A stretch of 64,000 nt of DNA from Mycobacterium triplex (GCF_000689255.1 NZ_HG964446.1:2261565-2325564); one strand, 5' to 3'. Counted from the stretch's first letter, positions 45,991 through 54,427 are shown. Numbers and translations: made by a program. Notes: generated from the letters alone by a model not told the origin.

Positions 45991-46532
45991 CGCTTCACCT
46001 TCCATGTCGCTGCGGGTGCTATCTACACGCACCCTGCATGCCGCTCCGTTCAGCAGCGCTCGCGGCCCCCTCACGGGGCGCCCCCGGTGACACGGCAGCT
46101 GCTGGCCGAAACGTCGGCGCGTAGGAGCTGGACGGCCTCGGCACGACGATCGTCCACCCCGACCATCCGTCTCTTTAAGCAAGGTAAGCAATCTTTCATG
46201 GGGAAGTGAGGGGAATGGCGAAATCCACAGATTTTGGGGAGGTCCGGTCTCGCCCTATTTTGCGTGCGTCTACTATAGTGCCAGCCGTCCACGTTACTGC
46301 AGCTCAGCCAGGGTATCCAGGGTGTGGCTGGTGGGGCAGAGGTGACGATTGGTAAGCGGAGTGAGATGAATCTCACCTGCTGACGGGGTCTGCGGTTTGC
46401 CGTGTTCTGGCACCTGCGCACCATTTCACCGGCAAAGATTCAAACCGTCCCGGGACGACCCGGACCCGACCGGCGCGAATGCGCGCAGTGGGCGATCGGG
46501 GCGGGGCGACCACCCGATGCGGGCTCGCCCGG
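45991..46532. other. Intergenic region between tesA and the FAAL remnant
   Basis: About 540 bp with a distinctly AT-richer core (about 46180-46400). In M. tuberculosis this place holds Rv2929 and the fadD26 promoter; no Rv2929-like protein is recognisable here. The only assigned elements are the GGAAGG ribosome binding site of the remnant and a possible -10 element. It is the likely regulatory region of the pps operon, assuming tesA is not simply cotranscribed through it. Confidence 0.5.
46272..46277 (-). promoter_or_regulatory. Possible -10 element of the pps operon
   Basis: The minus strand reads TATAGT at 46277-46272 within the AT-rich part of the gap. Transcription would begin near 46265, about 275 nt before the FAAL remnant. 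No good -35 is seen, which is common for mycobacterial SigA promoters. The hexamer is nearly palindromic, so orientation is uncertain. Confidence 0.3.
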
Positions 46533-47270
46533 CTAACTTTCGCCGGGGGAGTCGAGCACGACTTCCTCGATGCTCTTCACCAGTTCCGGCAAATTCGCAT
46601 TGATGTAGAAATGGTCCCCCGGGAACACCCGGATGGAGAACTCCCGCGTGGTGCGCTCGGCCCACGCCGTCATGTTCTCCGCTGCCACGATCATGTCGTC
46701 ATCGGCGACGAATGCGTGGATCGGGCAGGACAGCTTTATCTCCGGGGGCCGGGTATAGGCGGCAATGGTTCGCACGCTTTGCAATGTCGGCAGGATGCTG
46801 GAGGCGAATTCGCCATTGGCCAGATGCTCGGGATTCGTCTCGGTGACTTGGGCGACCAAGCTCAATATCTCGTGGTCGGATCCCTGCAATTCCTTGTATC
46901 GGATGTGCCCCGGCGCCGCGCACGACGAGATGAACAGCGCGCTGATCGGGTGCCCGGCCGATTGGAATCTCAGCGCCACTTCGAAGGCCGCCAGCCCGCC
47001 CATGCTGTGGCCGAAAAATGCGACCTGACCTCCGGCTTTCGCCGTGGGCGCCATCATGTCGAAGATTTCGGAGGCAAACTCGGGAATGCTGGCCAGCTCG
47101 GTCAGGCCGCGATCGCGCCGGCTGGGATATTGCACGGCGACCCGTTTGATATCCGCGGTGAAAGCCTTGGCAAACGGAACATAATAGGTCGCCGATCCAC
47201 CGGCGTGCGGAAAGATGAATAGCGTCGGCGGGCTCGCGCTGCCGCTATTTCGCTCGGTGGGCCCATTCAC
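46533..47270 (-). CDS. tesA: Type II thioesterase TesA
   Basis: 245 residues from a GTG at 47270; the first residues VNGPTERNSG align with VNGHSDDSSG inside the slightly longer M. tuberculosis TesA (261). An alpha/beta hydrolase with FPHAGGSATYYV near the N-terminus, nucleophile GHSMGG, an Asp in VADDD and a His in FPGDHFYINANLPELV. TesA interacts with PpsE and supports release of the phthiocerol chain. It lies at the head of the pps region in the same orientation as the Pps genes, exactly as in M. tuberculosis, and is divergent from sepIVA. Confidence 0.95.
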   Translation of the reverse strand: MNGPTERNSGSASPPTLFIFPHAGGSATYYVPFAKAFTADIKRVAVQYPSRRDRGLTELASIPEFASEIFDMMAPTAKAGGQVAFFGHSMGGLAAFEVALRFQSAGHPISALFISSCAAPGHIRYKELQGSDHEILSLVAQVTETNPEHLANGEFASSILPTLQSVRTIAAYTRPPEIKLSCPIHAFVADDDMIVAAENMTAWAERTTREFSIRVFPGDHFYINANLPELVKSIEEVVLDSPGES

Positions 47271-47587
47271 CGGGCCAGCCTATCGCGACGCGGCCGGCGA
47301 CCGGCCGCGACCGCGACATCTGCTCGTTGGGCCACGGCGGGCATCCCGACCTGCACGGGCGGCGCCGGGCAATTCCTGGAAGAATCCGTTTTTGTGGGGC
47401 GATTGCCACGCCGCGTCGCAATTCCGGCGACCGGTACGACGGCCGTCGCGCGGCGGCACAGCACCCGCCCGCGGCGAGCCCGGAGGCCAATGCCCGACAC
47501 ACCGGGGTCGCCACCGCCGTCACAGACGTAACACCAGGCACACTGGTAACAACCGGATTTTTGCAGGACGCCAGGAAGGGTATGGCC
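47271..47587. other. Intergenic region between divergent tesA and sepIVA
   Basis: About 317 bp. Frames extend into it from sepIVA but show no protein character before the sepIVA start. It must carry the tesA and sepIVA promoters. A ribosome binding site AGGAAGGG ends at 47580. I see no operator or clear promoter. Confidence 0.5.
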
Positions 47588-48325
47588 GTGTACCGAGTCT
47601 TTGAAGCGCTGGATGAATTAGGCGCCATTGTCGAAGAAGCCCGCGGCGTGCCGATGACAGCTGGCTGCGTGGTGCCTCGCGGTGATGTGCTGGAGCTGAT
47701 CGACGACATCAAAGACGCGATCCCCGGCGAGCTGGACGACGCCCAGGACGTGCTCGACGCCCGCGATTCGATGCTGTCCGACGCCAAGGCGCACGCCGAA
47801 TCCATGGTCGCCTCGGCAACCACCGAGTCGGAGTCGATGCTGAACCACTCCCGCGCGGAGGCCGACCGGCTGCTGTCCGACGCCAAGGCGCAGGCCGACC
47901 GGATGGTGAACGAGGCGCGCCAGCACAGCGAGCGGATGGTCGCCGACGCGCGCGAGGAGGCGATGCGCATCGCCACGGCCGCCAAACGCGAGTACGAGGC
48001 CAGCGTCGGCCGGGCCCAGGCCGAAGCCGACCGGCTCATCGAGAACGGCAACATCTCCTACGAGAAGGCCGTGCAAGAGGGCATCAAGGAGCAGCAGCGC
48101 CTGGTCTCGCAGAACGAGGTCGTGCAGGCCGCCAACGCCGAGTCCACCCGGCTGATCGACACCGCGCACGCCGAGGCCGACCGGCTGCGCGGCGAGTGCG
48201 ACATCTACGTCGACAACAAGCTCGCCGAGTTCGAGGAGTTCCTCAACGGCACGCTTCGGTCGGTTGGCCGCGGTCGTCACCAACTGCGCACGGCGGCCGG
48301 CACGCACGACTACGCGACGCGCTAG
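47588..48325 (+). CDS. sepIVA: Septal coiled-coil protein SepIVA (DivIVA-like)
   Basis: 245 residues, the same length as M. tuberculosis Rv2927c and almost identical to it over much of the sequence as I recall it. It begins VYRVFEALDELGAIVEEARG and then forms a long Ala/Glu/Arg-rich coiled coil (about 50-225), ending with a conserved tail LRSVGRGRHQLRTAAGTHDY. SepIVA is a DivIVA-domain protein needed for septation and polar growth in mycobacteria. The GTG at 47588 is preferred over the ATG at 47582: AGGAAGGG ends 7 nt before the GTG but only 1 nt before the ATG. A strong hairpin follows the stop. Confidence 0.95.
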   Translation: MYRVFEALDELGAIVEEARGVPMTAGCVVPRGDVLELIDDIKDAIPGELDDAQDVLDARDSMLSDAKAHAESMVASATTESESMLNHSRAEADRLLSDAKAQADRMVNEARQHSERMVADAREEAMRIATAAKREYEASVGRAQAEADRLIENGNISYEKAVQEGIKEQQRLVSQNEVVQAANAESTRLIDTAHAEADRLRGECDIYVDNKLAEFEEFLNGTLRSVGRGRHQLRTAAGTHDYATR

Positions 48326-48327
48326 CG

Positions 48328-48361
48328 GGTGGCACCTCGGCCTGGCGCCGAGGGTGCCACC
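48328..48361 (+). terminator. Hairpin terminator after sepIVA
   Basis: GGTGGCACCTCGGC (48328-48341) pairs with GCCGAGGGTGCCACC (48347-48361), with one bulged G and a 5-nt loop. It starts 3 bp after the sepIVA stop. There is no U tract, as is usual for mycobacterial hairpin terminators. It separates sepIVA from the promoter of the next gene. Confidence 0.7.
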
Positions 48362-48406
48362 TGGGCGAATGGTCGAAGTACCGCCCGGAGCAGCTCGAGG
48401 GCGCCG

Positions 48407-48412
48407 TAAGAT
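48407..48412 (+). promoter_or_regulatory. -10 element for a probably leaderless DUF177 transcript
   Basis: TAAGAT at 48407-48412 is followed by exactly 6 nt and then the ATG at 48419. With the -10 at -12 to -7, transcription would start on the A of the ATG. No ribosome binding site precedes this ATG. Leaderless mRNAs of this type are common in mycobacteria. Confidence 0.6.
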
Positions 48413-48418
48413 TTTTCT

Positions 48419-49015
48419 ATGGCGCGCGAACACAGCACTACAGCGCAGCACCATCCGGCCTCGCCGATGACGGTCGACGTCACCCGGCTCGGGCGACGAC
48501 CCGGATCGATGGTGACGTTGCGCAACACCGTGCCCAGCCCGTTGCGCATCGGGCTGGACATGATCGCGATCCCGCAGGGCGCTCCGCTGGACATGGATCT
48601 GCGGGTCGAGTCGGTGTCGGAAGGCGTGCTGGTCACCGGGACGGTGTCGGGGCCCACGGTCGGCGAGTGCTCGCGGTGCCTGACCGAGGTCCACGGGCAT
48701 GTGCAGGTCGGGTTGACCGAACTGTTCGCCTACCCGGACAGCACCACCGAAGCGACCACCGAGGAAGACGAGGTCGGCCGGGTCGTCGACGACCGCATCG
48801 ACCTCGAGCAGTCGATCATCGACGCCGTCGGGCTCGACCTGCCGTTCGCGCCGGTATGCCAACCCGATTGCCCGGGGCTGTGCCCCGAATGCGGCGTGCT
48901 GCTGGTCGCCGACCCCGGCCACCGCCATGACACCATCGATCCGCGATGGGCCAAGCTGGTGGACATGCTGTCCGACGATTCCGGCGACCCGGATGCCGCT
49001 CGGGGTGACCGGTGA
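48419..49015 (+). CDS. DUF177 / YceD family protein (Rv2926c-like)
   Basis: 198 residues. The family (YceD, DUF177) is linked to large-subunit ribosomal RNA accumulation in bacteria and plants; its biochemical role is not settled. A Cys cluster [13 protein letters not shown] at about 140-155 could bind zinc, and another pair, ECSRC, lies near residue 82. It begins the cluster DUF177-rnc-fpg, also found in M. tuberculosis. The stop overlaps the rnc start (GTGA). Translation appears to start without a leader (see the -10 element at 48407). Confidence 0.9.
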   Translation: MAREHSTTAQHHPASPMTVDVTRLGRRPGSMVTLRNTVPSPLRIGLDMIAIPQGAPLDMDLRVESVSEGVLVTGTVSGPTVGECSRCLTEVHGHVQVGLTELFAYPDSTTEATTEEDEVGRVVDDRIDLEQSIIDAVGLDLPFAPVCQPDCPGLCPECGVLLVADPGHRHDTIDPRWAKLVDMLSDDSGDPDAARGDR

Positions 49016-49725
49016 CCTCCCGGCAAATCCTGCTCGACGCGCTCGGGGTCGACCTGCCCGACGACTTGCTCTCGTTGGCGTTGACCCACCGCAGCTACGC
49101 CTACGAGCACGGCGGACTGCCGACCAACGAGCGGCTGGAGTTTCTCGGTGACGCCGTGCTGGGCCTGACCGTCACCGACGAGCTCTACCACCGTCATCCC
49201 GAACGCTCCGAAGGCGACCTGGCCAAACTGCGTGCCAGCATCGTCAACACCCAGGCGCTCGCCGACGTCGGGCGGCACCTGTGCGACGGGGGACTGGGCG
49301 CTCACCTGCTACTGGGCCGCGGCGAAGCCAACACCGGCGGAGCCGACAAGTCGAGCATCCTGGCCGACGGCATGGAATCGCTGCTGGGCGCGATCTATTT
49401 GGCACACGGGATAGAAAAAGCACGCGAGGTGATCCTGCGGTTGTTCGGTGCGCTGCTGGACGCCGCGCCCACGCTGGGCGCGGGCCTGGACTGGAAGACC
49501 AGCCTGCAGGAGCTCACCGCGGCCCGCGGCATGGGTGCGCCGTCCTACCTGGTCACCTCCACCGGCCCCGACCACGACAAGGAATTCACCGCGGTCGTCG
49601 TCGTGATGGAGACCGAATACGGGTCGGGGGTCGGCCGCTCCAAGAAGGAAGCCGAGCAGAAGGCGGCCGCCGCCACCTGGAAGACGCTGGAAGCGTTGGA
49701 CACCGCGGGGAAAGCGCCCGCTTAG
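49012..49725 (+). CDS. rnc: Ribonuclease III
   Basis: 237 residues (M. tuberculosis enzyme 240). The catalytic signature [14 protein letters not shown] is near residues 39-52, and the second acidic site is in [12 protein letters not shown] double-stranded-RNA-binding domain is at about 160-230 ([18 protein letters not shown]...[13 protein letters not shown]). It processes rRNA precursors and other duplex RNAs. GTG start with a 4-bp overlap with the DUF177 gene, hence cotranslated. Confidence 0.95.
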   Translation: MTSRQILLDALGVDLPDDLLSLALTHRSYAYEHGGLPTNERLEFLGDAVLGLTVTDELYHRHPERSEGDLAKLRASIVNTQALADVGRHLCDGGLGAHLLLGRGEANTGGADKSSILADGMESLLGAIYLAHGIEKAREVILRLFGALLDAAPTLGAGLDWKTSLQELTAARGMGAPSYLVTSTGPDHDKEFTAVVVVMETEYGSGVGRSKKEAEQKAAAATWKTLEALDTAGKAPA

Positions 49726-49829
49726 ATCGACGGTGATGACCCGCTGCGCCCGGCTGCGCCGCGCTTGCGATCATGCCCGGATCGATGGTGATGACCCGCT
49801 GCGCCCGGCTGCGCCGCGCTTGCGATCAT
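49725..49829. repeat. Two 50-bp direct repeats between rnc and fpg
   Basis: Copies at 49725-49774 and 49780-49829 are identical apart from one base in the first seven (GATCGAC against GATCGAT) and are 5 bp apart. Each contains GACCCGCTGCGCCCGGCTGC and ends in GCGCTTGCGATCAT. The array begins at the last base of the rnc stop codon and ends 6 bp before the fpg ATG, so it fills the whole gap. It looks like an intergenic repeat family of mycobacteria rather than a transposon; no other copy was noticed in the window. Confidence 0.85.
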
Positions 49830-49835
49830 CACTAG

Positions 49836-50684
49836 ATGCCCGAGCTGCCCGAAGTCGAGGTGGTGCGCCGCGGCTTGCAGGCCCACATCGTGGGCAAGAC
49901 GATCACCGCGGTTCGGGTGCACCACCCCCGCGCGGTGCGCCGCCACGAGGCCGGGCCCGCCGACCTCACCGCCCGGTTGCTCGGCGCGCGAATCGACGGA
50001 ACCGATCGGCGCGGCAAATACCTGTGGCTGCTTCTCGACCGCGATACCGCAGTGGTCGTCCACCTCGGCATGAGCGGGCAGATGCTGCTCGGCGAGGTGC
50101 CGCGGGCCGATCACGTCCGGATCTCGGCCGTGCTCGACGACGGGACGCTGCTGAGCTTCGCCGACCAGCGGACCTTCGGGGGCTGGATGCTGGCCGAACT
50201 CGTTGACGTCGACGGCAGCGTGGTGCCGGCGCCCGTAGCGCACCTGGCGCGCGACCCGCTGGATCCCCGCTTCGACGTCGACGCGGTGGTGAAGGTGTTG
50301 CGGCGCAAGCATTCCGAGATCAAACGCCAGCTGCTGGATCAGCAGGTGGTGTCGGGCATCGGCAACATCTATGCCGATGAAGCGTTGTGGCGGGCGAAGG
50401 TTCATGGTGCCCGCCCGGCCGACACGTTGACCCGGCGCCAGCTGACCGCCGTGCTTCAGGCCGCCGCCGAGGTGATGCGCGAAGCCCTCGCCCAGGGCGG
50501 GACCTCGTTCGATTCGTTGTACGTCAACGTCAACGGCGAGTCCGGCTACTTCGACCGATCGCTGGATGCCTATGGGCGCGAGGGCGAAAGCTGCCGGCGC
50601 TGTGGCGCGGTGATGCGCCGGGAGAAGTTCATGAACCGGTCGTCGTTCTACTGTCCGCGGTGTCAGCCTCGTCCACGCGGTTAA
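49836..50684 (+). CDS. fpg: Formamidopyrimidine-DNA glycosylase (Fpg/MutM)
   Basis: 282 residues (M. tuberculosis 289). It removes oxidised purines such as 8-oxoguanine. The N-terminal [13 protein letters not shown] supplies the catalytic Pro and Glu after Met removal. The helix-two-turn-helix region [16 protein letters not shown] and a C-terminal zinc finger (CRRCG ... CPRCQ) are intact. It follows rnc after the direct repeats. In M. tuberculosis the next gene is the OsmC-like Rv2923c; here an iron-transport cassette intervenes. Confidence 0.95.
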   Translation: MPELPEVEVVRRGLQAHIVGKTITAVRVHHPRAVRRHEAGPADLTARLLGARIDGTDRRGKYLWLLLDRDTAVVVHLGMSGQMLLGEVPRADHVRISAVLDDGTLLSFADQRTFGGWMLAELVDVDGSVVPAPVAHLARDPLDPRFDVDAVVKVLRRKHSEIKRQLLDQQVVSGIGNIYADEALWRAKVHGARPADTLTRRQLTAVLQAAAEVMREALAQGGTSFDSLYVNVNGESGYFDRSLDAYGREGESCRRCGAVMRREKFMNRSSFYCPRCQPRPRG

Positions 50685-50700
50685 CGATTTCGGGAAATGC

Positions 50701-50734
50701 TGAGGCTATCCTCAGCAACGTGAGGTTATCCTTA
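50701..50734 (+). promoter_or_regulatory. Tandem DtxR-family (IdeR or MntR-like) operators upstream of feoA
   Basis: TGAGGCTATCCTCA (50701-50714) and TGAGGTTATCCTTA (50721-50734) are near-identical palindromes exactly 20 bp apart, so on the same DNA face. The first extends to a perfect GCTGAGG-CTAT-CCTCAGC. Against the IdeR consensus TTAGGTTAGGCTAACCTAA the 19-mers from 50701 and 50721 match at 11 and 12 positions. They lie 35-68 bp before the feoA start, where a metal-sensing repressor would act. Confidence 0.6.
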
Positions 50735-50768
50735 CCAGGATGATGAACCTCCGGCGTTGGGGCGGGTA

Positions 50769-51053
50769 ATGCGCAGATTCGCGCGAGACGCAGATCTCAG
50801 TCCGAGTTCGCCAACCGTGCTGGCGCAGCTGTCGCCGGGCGAGCGGGCAATCATCGTGGGTGTCGCTTCGGCGGCCTCCGAGGTGGTGGCGGGCCGGCTG
50901 CGGCAGTTGGGATTTCGGCCGGACTCCGATGTCGAGGTGATCCGCCGGGCTCCGCTGGGCGACCCGACCATCTACCGGGTCCAGGACACCGAATTGTGCC
51001 TGCGCCGGCGTGAGGCGCGGCTGATCGAGGTCGCCCCGGGAGCCGGCGCATGA
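50769..51053 (+). CDS. feoA: FeoA-like SH3-fold protein
   Basis: 94 residues. The core (about 20-90) has the FeoA pattern: L..L.PGERAIIVGV, a helix with LRQLGF, then VEVIRRAPLGDPTIYRV and a final CLRRREARLIEV. FeoA aids the ferrous iron transporter FeoB. The ATG at 50769 is the first sensible start; a TTG four codons earlier is possible. The stop overlaps the feoB start (ATGA). Confidence 0.85.
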   Translation: MRRFARDADLSPSSPTVLAQLSPGERAIIVGVASAASEVVAGRLRQLGFRPDSDVEVIRRAPLGDPTIYRVQDTELCLRRREARLIEVAPGAGA

Positions 51054-52966
51054 CGGCGTCCTGCCACGACGAGGGCGGCGCCACGGTCGCCGTTGCGGGG
51101 ATGGCTCGGATCGCCCTGGTGGGAAGTCCGAACGCGGGCAAGACTTCCGTGTTCAACCACCTCACCGGATTGCGCGCCAAGACCGGTAACTACCCGGGCG
51201 TCACCGTCGGGCGCAGCGTCGGCATCACCAAGGTGGACGGCGTCGAGGTCGCCATCGAGGACCTGCCCGGCACCTACAGCCTCGACCCGATCAGCCCGGA
51301 CGAGCAGGTGGTCTCCGACCTGCTGGGTGGCGAGGTCTACGGCGACGGCCGGCCCGATGCGATCGTCATCGTCGCCGACGCCACCACGCTGCACCGCTCG
51401 ATCATCCTGATCGCACAGGTGCTGCGCCAAGACCTGCCGTGCCTGTTGGTGCTGAGCATGACCGACGAGTTGACCGCGCGCGGCGGCGGCATCTCGCTGG
51501 ACGCCCTGTCGACGGCGCTGGGCGTCCCGGTGCTCCCAGTCGTGGCCAACCGCGGCGTGGGCATCGACGCCTTGCGCGCCCGACTGGTGGCGTTCGGTCA
51601 ATGGCAACGGCCACCGGTGTTGCCGCCGGCCGACAATGACGCCATCGACGCGTGGGGCCGGTCGGTGCTGAAGGCGGCGGATTACACTGCCCCGAAACCG
51701 GATCGGCGCACCCGTGGCATCGACGCGGTCGTGCTGCACCCGCTGTGGGGGACCGTCATCTTCTTTGCGGTGATGTTCTGCTTCTTTCAGGTCGTCTTCA
51801 CCGTCGCGGCGCCGCTGCAGGATCAGGTCGGCGATTGGCTCACCTGGCTCGGCAACCTGGTCAGCAACCACGTCGGCAACTACGTGGTGCGCGGGCTGCT
51901 CGGCCAGGGGCTGATCGGCGGCGTCGGCACGGTGCTCCAGTTCATCCCGCAGATTGTGTTGCTGTTCTTACTGATCGCGCTGCTGGAGAACGTCGGCTAC
52001 ATGGCGCGCGCCGCGTTCTTGATGGACCGGGTGATGGCCGCGACGGGGTTGGAAGGCCGCGCGTTCGTCGCGATGCTCTCGTCGTTCGCCTGTGCGATCC
52101 CGGGGATCATGGCCACCCGGACGCTCCCGTCGTCGAAGGACCGGATCGCCACGATCATCACGGCGCCGTTGATGACCTGCTCGGCCCGCCTTCCGGTGTT
52201 CACCCTGCTTGTCGGCATCCTCGTTTCCCCGAAGACCCAGTGGGGCGGCTTCAGCGCGCAGGGCATCGCGATGTTCGCGCTGTATGTGTGCGGCGGCACC
52301 TCGGCGCTGATCGCCGCGGCGATATTCAAGTCGACGATCCTGCGCAGCGACCTGCTGCCGTTCACGATGGAGCTGCCGCCGTACCGCTTCCCGTCGCCCA
52401 AGAACGTGCTGATCACGATGTGGGATTCGGCGAAGATGTTCTTACGCAAGGCCGGAACGATCATCCTGGGCACGTCGGTCGTGTTGTGGGTGCTACTCAA
52501 CCTGCCGGCCCGCGAGGCCGAGACCGCCAAGATGTCGCCGACCGACGCCACCGCCTACGTGATGGACCACAGCCTGGCCGCCGACGTCGGGAAGTTCGTC
52601 GGGCCGGTGTTCAAACCGCTCGGTTTCGACTGGCACGTCAACATCGCATTGCTCGGTTCGATGTCGGCGCGCGAGGTGTTCGTCTCCACCCTGGGCCAGG
52701 TGGCGGCGGCCGAAAGTCCCGACGATCCGCACGAGGCGCTGGTCTCCCTGACCGACGACAACGGCCGCAAGGTGTTCACCGCGCCGACCGTGATCGCGCT
52801 GATGGCGTATTTCATCTATGCGCTGCAATGCATGTCGACCGTCGCGGTGATGCGCCGCGAAACCAACTCGTGGAAATGGCCCGCGGTCGCGTGGTCCTAC
52901 ATGTTCGTCCTGGCCTGGGTGATGGCCTTTGCGGCCCGATCGGTCGCGATAGCGCTGGGCGCATGA
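51050..52966 (+). CDS. feoB: Ferrous iron transporter FeoB
   Basis: 638 residues, shorter than the E. coli protein (773) but normal for actinobacterial FeoB. An N-terminal GTPase domain has G1 GSPNAGKTS, the switch region KTGNYPGVTVG, G3 EDLPGTYSL and G4-like SMTDE. The C-terminal half has about eight membrane segments, including the two Gate regions (FACAIPGIMATRTL and AREVFVSTLGQ). It imports Fe(II) across the inner membrane. ATGA overlaps on both sides couple it with feoA and the NifU-like gene. Confidence 0.95.
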   Translation: MTASCHDEGGATVAVAGMARIALVGSPNAGKTSVFNHLTGLRAKTGNYPGVTVGRSVGITKVDGVEVAIEDLPGTYSLDPISPDEQVVSDLLGGEVYGDGRPDAIVIVADATTLHRSIILIAQVLRQDLPCLLVLSMTDELTARGGGISLDALSTALGVPVLPVVANRGVGIDALRARLVAFGQWQRPPVLPPADNDAIDAWGRSVLKAADYTAPKPDRRTRGIDAVVLHPLWGTVIFFAVMFCFFQVVFTVAAPLQDQVGDWLTWLGNLVSNHVGNYVVRGLLGQGLIGGVGTVLQFIPQIVLLFLLIALLENVGYMARAAFLMDRVMAATGLEGRAFVAMLSSFACAIPGIMATRTLPSSKDRIATIITAPLMTCSARLPVFTLLVGILVSPKTQWGGFSAQGIAMFALYVCGGTSALIAAAIFKSTILRSDLLPFTMELPPYRFPSPKNVLITMWDSAKMFLRKAGTIILGTSVVLWVLLNLPAREAETAKMSPTDATAYVMDHSLAADVGKFVGPVFKPLGFDWHVNIALLGSMSAREVFVSTLGQVAAAESPDDPHEALVSLTDDNGRKVFTAPTVIALMAYFIYALQCMSTVAVMRRETNSWKWPAVAWSYMFVLAWVMAFAARSVAIALGA

Positions 52967-53532
52967 TCGAAATCCACGCCACCGCCACCGACAATCCCGC
53001 GCAGCTGCGCTGGGTGGTCGCACCGCAGCATCTGCCGCCGCGCGGTACGGTCCGGGTGGCGCCGGGCAGGCTGGGCGCCCTGCTGGACGCTGGCGTGATC
53101 GAGAAAGTCGTGGTGGGTGCCGGCGGCATCCTGATCACGATCGGTGCGGCCAACAGCTGGCGTGAGCTCGGCGACGACATCCGCGCGGCGCTGGGCGAGG
53201 CGCTGCGGGATCCTTCCGGCTGGACCGTCGACGAAACATCCCTTCCCGCAGCCACATTGGCAGCCGCTGTGGAGGAGTTGCTGGCCGGGTCGGTGGGGGC
53301 GCTCGCCGCCTCGCACGGCGGGTCGATCGAGCTGGTCTCGGTGGTCGGCCACCGCGTGACGGTGCGGATGGCGGGTGCCTGCGACGGATGTCCGGGCGCG
53401 TCCTCCACCCTGCGGGACGCACTCGAGCGCGAACTGCGCCGGCGGGTCGACGATCAGGTGGTGGTCTCGTCTGAAAACGATTCGAACGCAATATCGTTCG
53501 GCAAGAAGCTGCTGTCGCTGATCGTCCGCTAG
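52963..53532 (+). CDS. NifU C-terminal-domain (Nfu-like) protein in the feo operon
   Basis: 189 residues from an ATG that overlaps the feoB stop (ATGA). The second half (about 95-165) is a NifU C-terminal domain with the cluster-binding motif CDGCPGASSTLRDALE, i.e. the CxxC pair of Nfu iron-sulfur carriers. The first half resembles the N-terminal Nfu/NifU-partner fold (LPPRGTVRVAPGRLGALLDAGVIEKVVVGAGGI), which follows local sequence rather than a motif I can name with certainty. It may receive imported iron for cluster assembly; that is inferred from the operon. Confidence 0.8.
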   Translation: MIEIHATATDNPAQLRWVVAPQHLPPRGTVRVAPGRLGALLDAGVIEKVVVGAGGILITIGAANSWRELGDDIRAALGEALRDPSGWTVDETSLPAATLAAAVEELLAGSVGALAASHGGSIELVSVVGHRVTVRMAGACDGCPGASSTLRDALERELRRRVDDQVVVSSENDSNAISFGKKLLSLIVR

Positions 53533-53541
53533 AAAGGACCC

Positions 53542-53967
53542 ATGACGGAATTGTGGGTCGAACGCACCGGGACACGCCGCTACACCGGCCACAGCTCTCG
53601 GGGCGCGCAGGTACTCGTCGGCTCCGAGGACGTCGAAGGCGTGTTCACCCCCGGCGAATTGATGAAGATCGCGCTCGCCGCGTGCAGCGGGATGTCCAGC
53701 GATCAGCCGCTGGCTCGCCGGCTCGGCGACGACTACAAAGCGGTGGTACGGGTGTCCGGCGACGCCGATCGCGACGAAGAGGTCTATCCGCTGCTGTCCG
53801 AGACCCTCGAACTGGACCTGTCGGGATTGTCCGAGGAGGACCGGGAGCGCCTGCTGGTGGTCGTCAACCGGGCGATCGATCTGGTCTGCACCGTCGGGCG
53901 CACGCTGAAAGCGGGCACCACCGTCAAGTTCGAGATCGACCCCGAAGCCGGCCGTGTCGGGTCCTGA
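53542..53967 (+). CDS. OsmC-family protein (Rv2923c-like)
   Basis: 141 residues. Two conserved Cys sites of the OsmC/Ohr family are visible: ALAACSGMSSD near residue 48 and DLVCTVGRTLKAG near 115. OsmC proteins reduce organic hydroperoxides; the substrate of this subgroup is not known. Ribosome binding site AGAAAGGA just before the ATG. It precedes acyP with a 14-bp overlap, as in the M. tuberculosis order. Confidence 0.9.
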   Translation: MTELWVERTGTRRYTGHSSRGAQVLVGSEDVEGVFTPGELMKIALAACSGMSSDQPLARRLGDDYKAVVRVSGDADRDEEVYPLLSETLELDLSGLSEEDRERLLVVVNRAIDLVCTVGRTLKAGTTVKFEIDPEAGRVGS

Positions 53968-54247
53968 TGTACGGCTGACCGCCTGGGTGCACGGCACGGT
54001 CCAGGGCGTGGGTTTCCGCTGGTGGACCCGCTGCCGGGCGCTGGAGCTCGGCCTTACCGGGTATGCGGCCAACCAGGCCGACGGCCGCGTCTTGGTCGTC
54101 GCGCACGGCCCCCGGGAGGCGGGCGAGAAACTGCTGGCACTGCTGGAAGGCGGCCATAGCTGGCCGTCGCGGCCCGGCCGCGTCGACAAGGTGGTCGCCG
54201 ACTGGTCGCAGCCGGCCGAGCAGTTCGAGGGGTTCGTCGAGCGTTGA
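53954..54247 (+). CDS. acyP: Acylphosphatase
   Basis: 97 residues with the acylphosphatase signature VHGTVQGVGFRWWTR (catalytic Arg) and GLTGYAANQADGRV (catalytic Asn). It hydrolyses acyl phosphates. The GTG at 53954 lies inside the osmC-like gene; M. tuberculosis AcyP begins with the matching MSAPDVRLTAWVHG. A hairpin follows. Confidence 0.92.
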   Translation: MSGPDVRLTAWVHGTVQGVGFRWWTRCRALELGLTGYAANQADGRVLVVAHGPREAGEKLLALLEGGHSWPSRPGRVDKVVADWSQPAEQFEGFVER

Positions 54248-54252
54248 GTTCC

Positions 54253-54282
54253 GGCCGCTGGGCCACACCAGTCACAGCGGCC
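54253..54282 (+). terminator. Possible hairpin after acyP
   Basis: GGCCGCTG (54253-54260) pairs with CAGCGGCC (54275-54282) around a 14-nt loop, 5 bp after the acyP stop. No U tract. It may end the feo-osmC-acyP transcript before smc. Confidence 0.4.
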
Positions 54283-54427
54283 CCGGGCGGGCCTTGCCCT
54301 CCCCTGCAGTGACTGAAGTGGCCACTGTGGCCAGTGCGTCAAAGGGTGAACAACGGGTGTATTTCGGGCGGGCCGACACCCCTTCGTGACGGCGACTCGG
54401 GCAATTCGAGCGGTAGTCTGGCTCGCC

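Noticed and set aside
46071..46424. 117-codon minus-strand frame between tesA and the FAAL remnant
   Set aside because: No resemblance to Rv2929 or any family; composition is that of non-coding DNA and it spans the AT-rich regulatory stretch.
54300..54345. Repeated GTGGCCA/TGGCCA units before smc
   Set aside because: Too short and few to be called a repeat element or operator.
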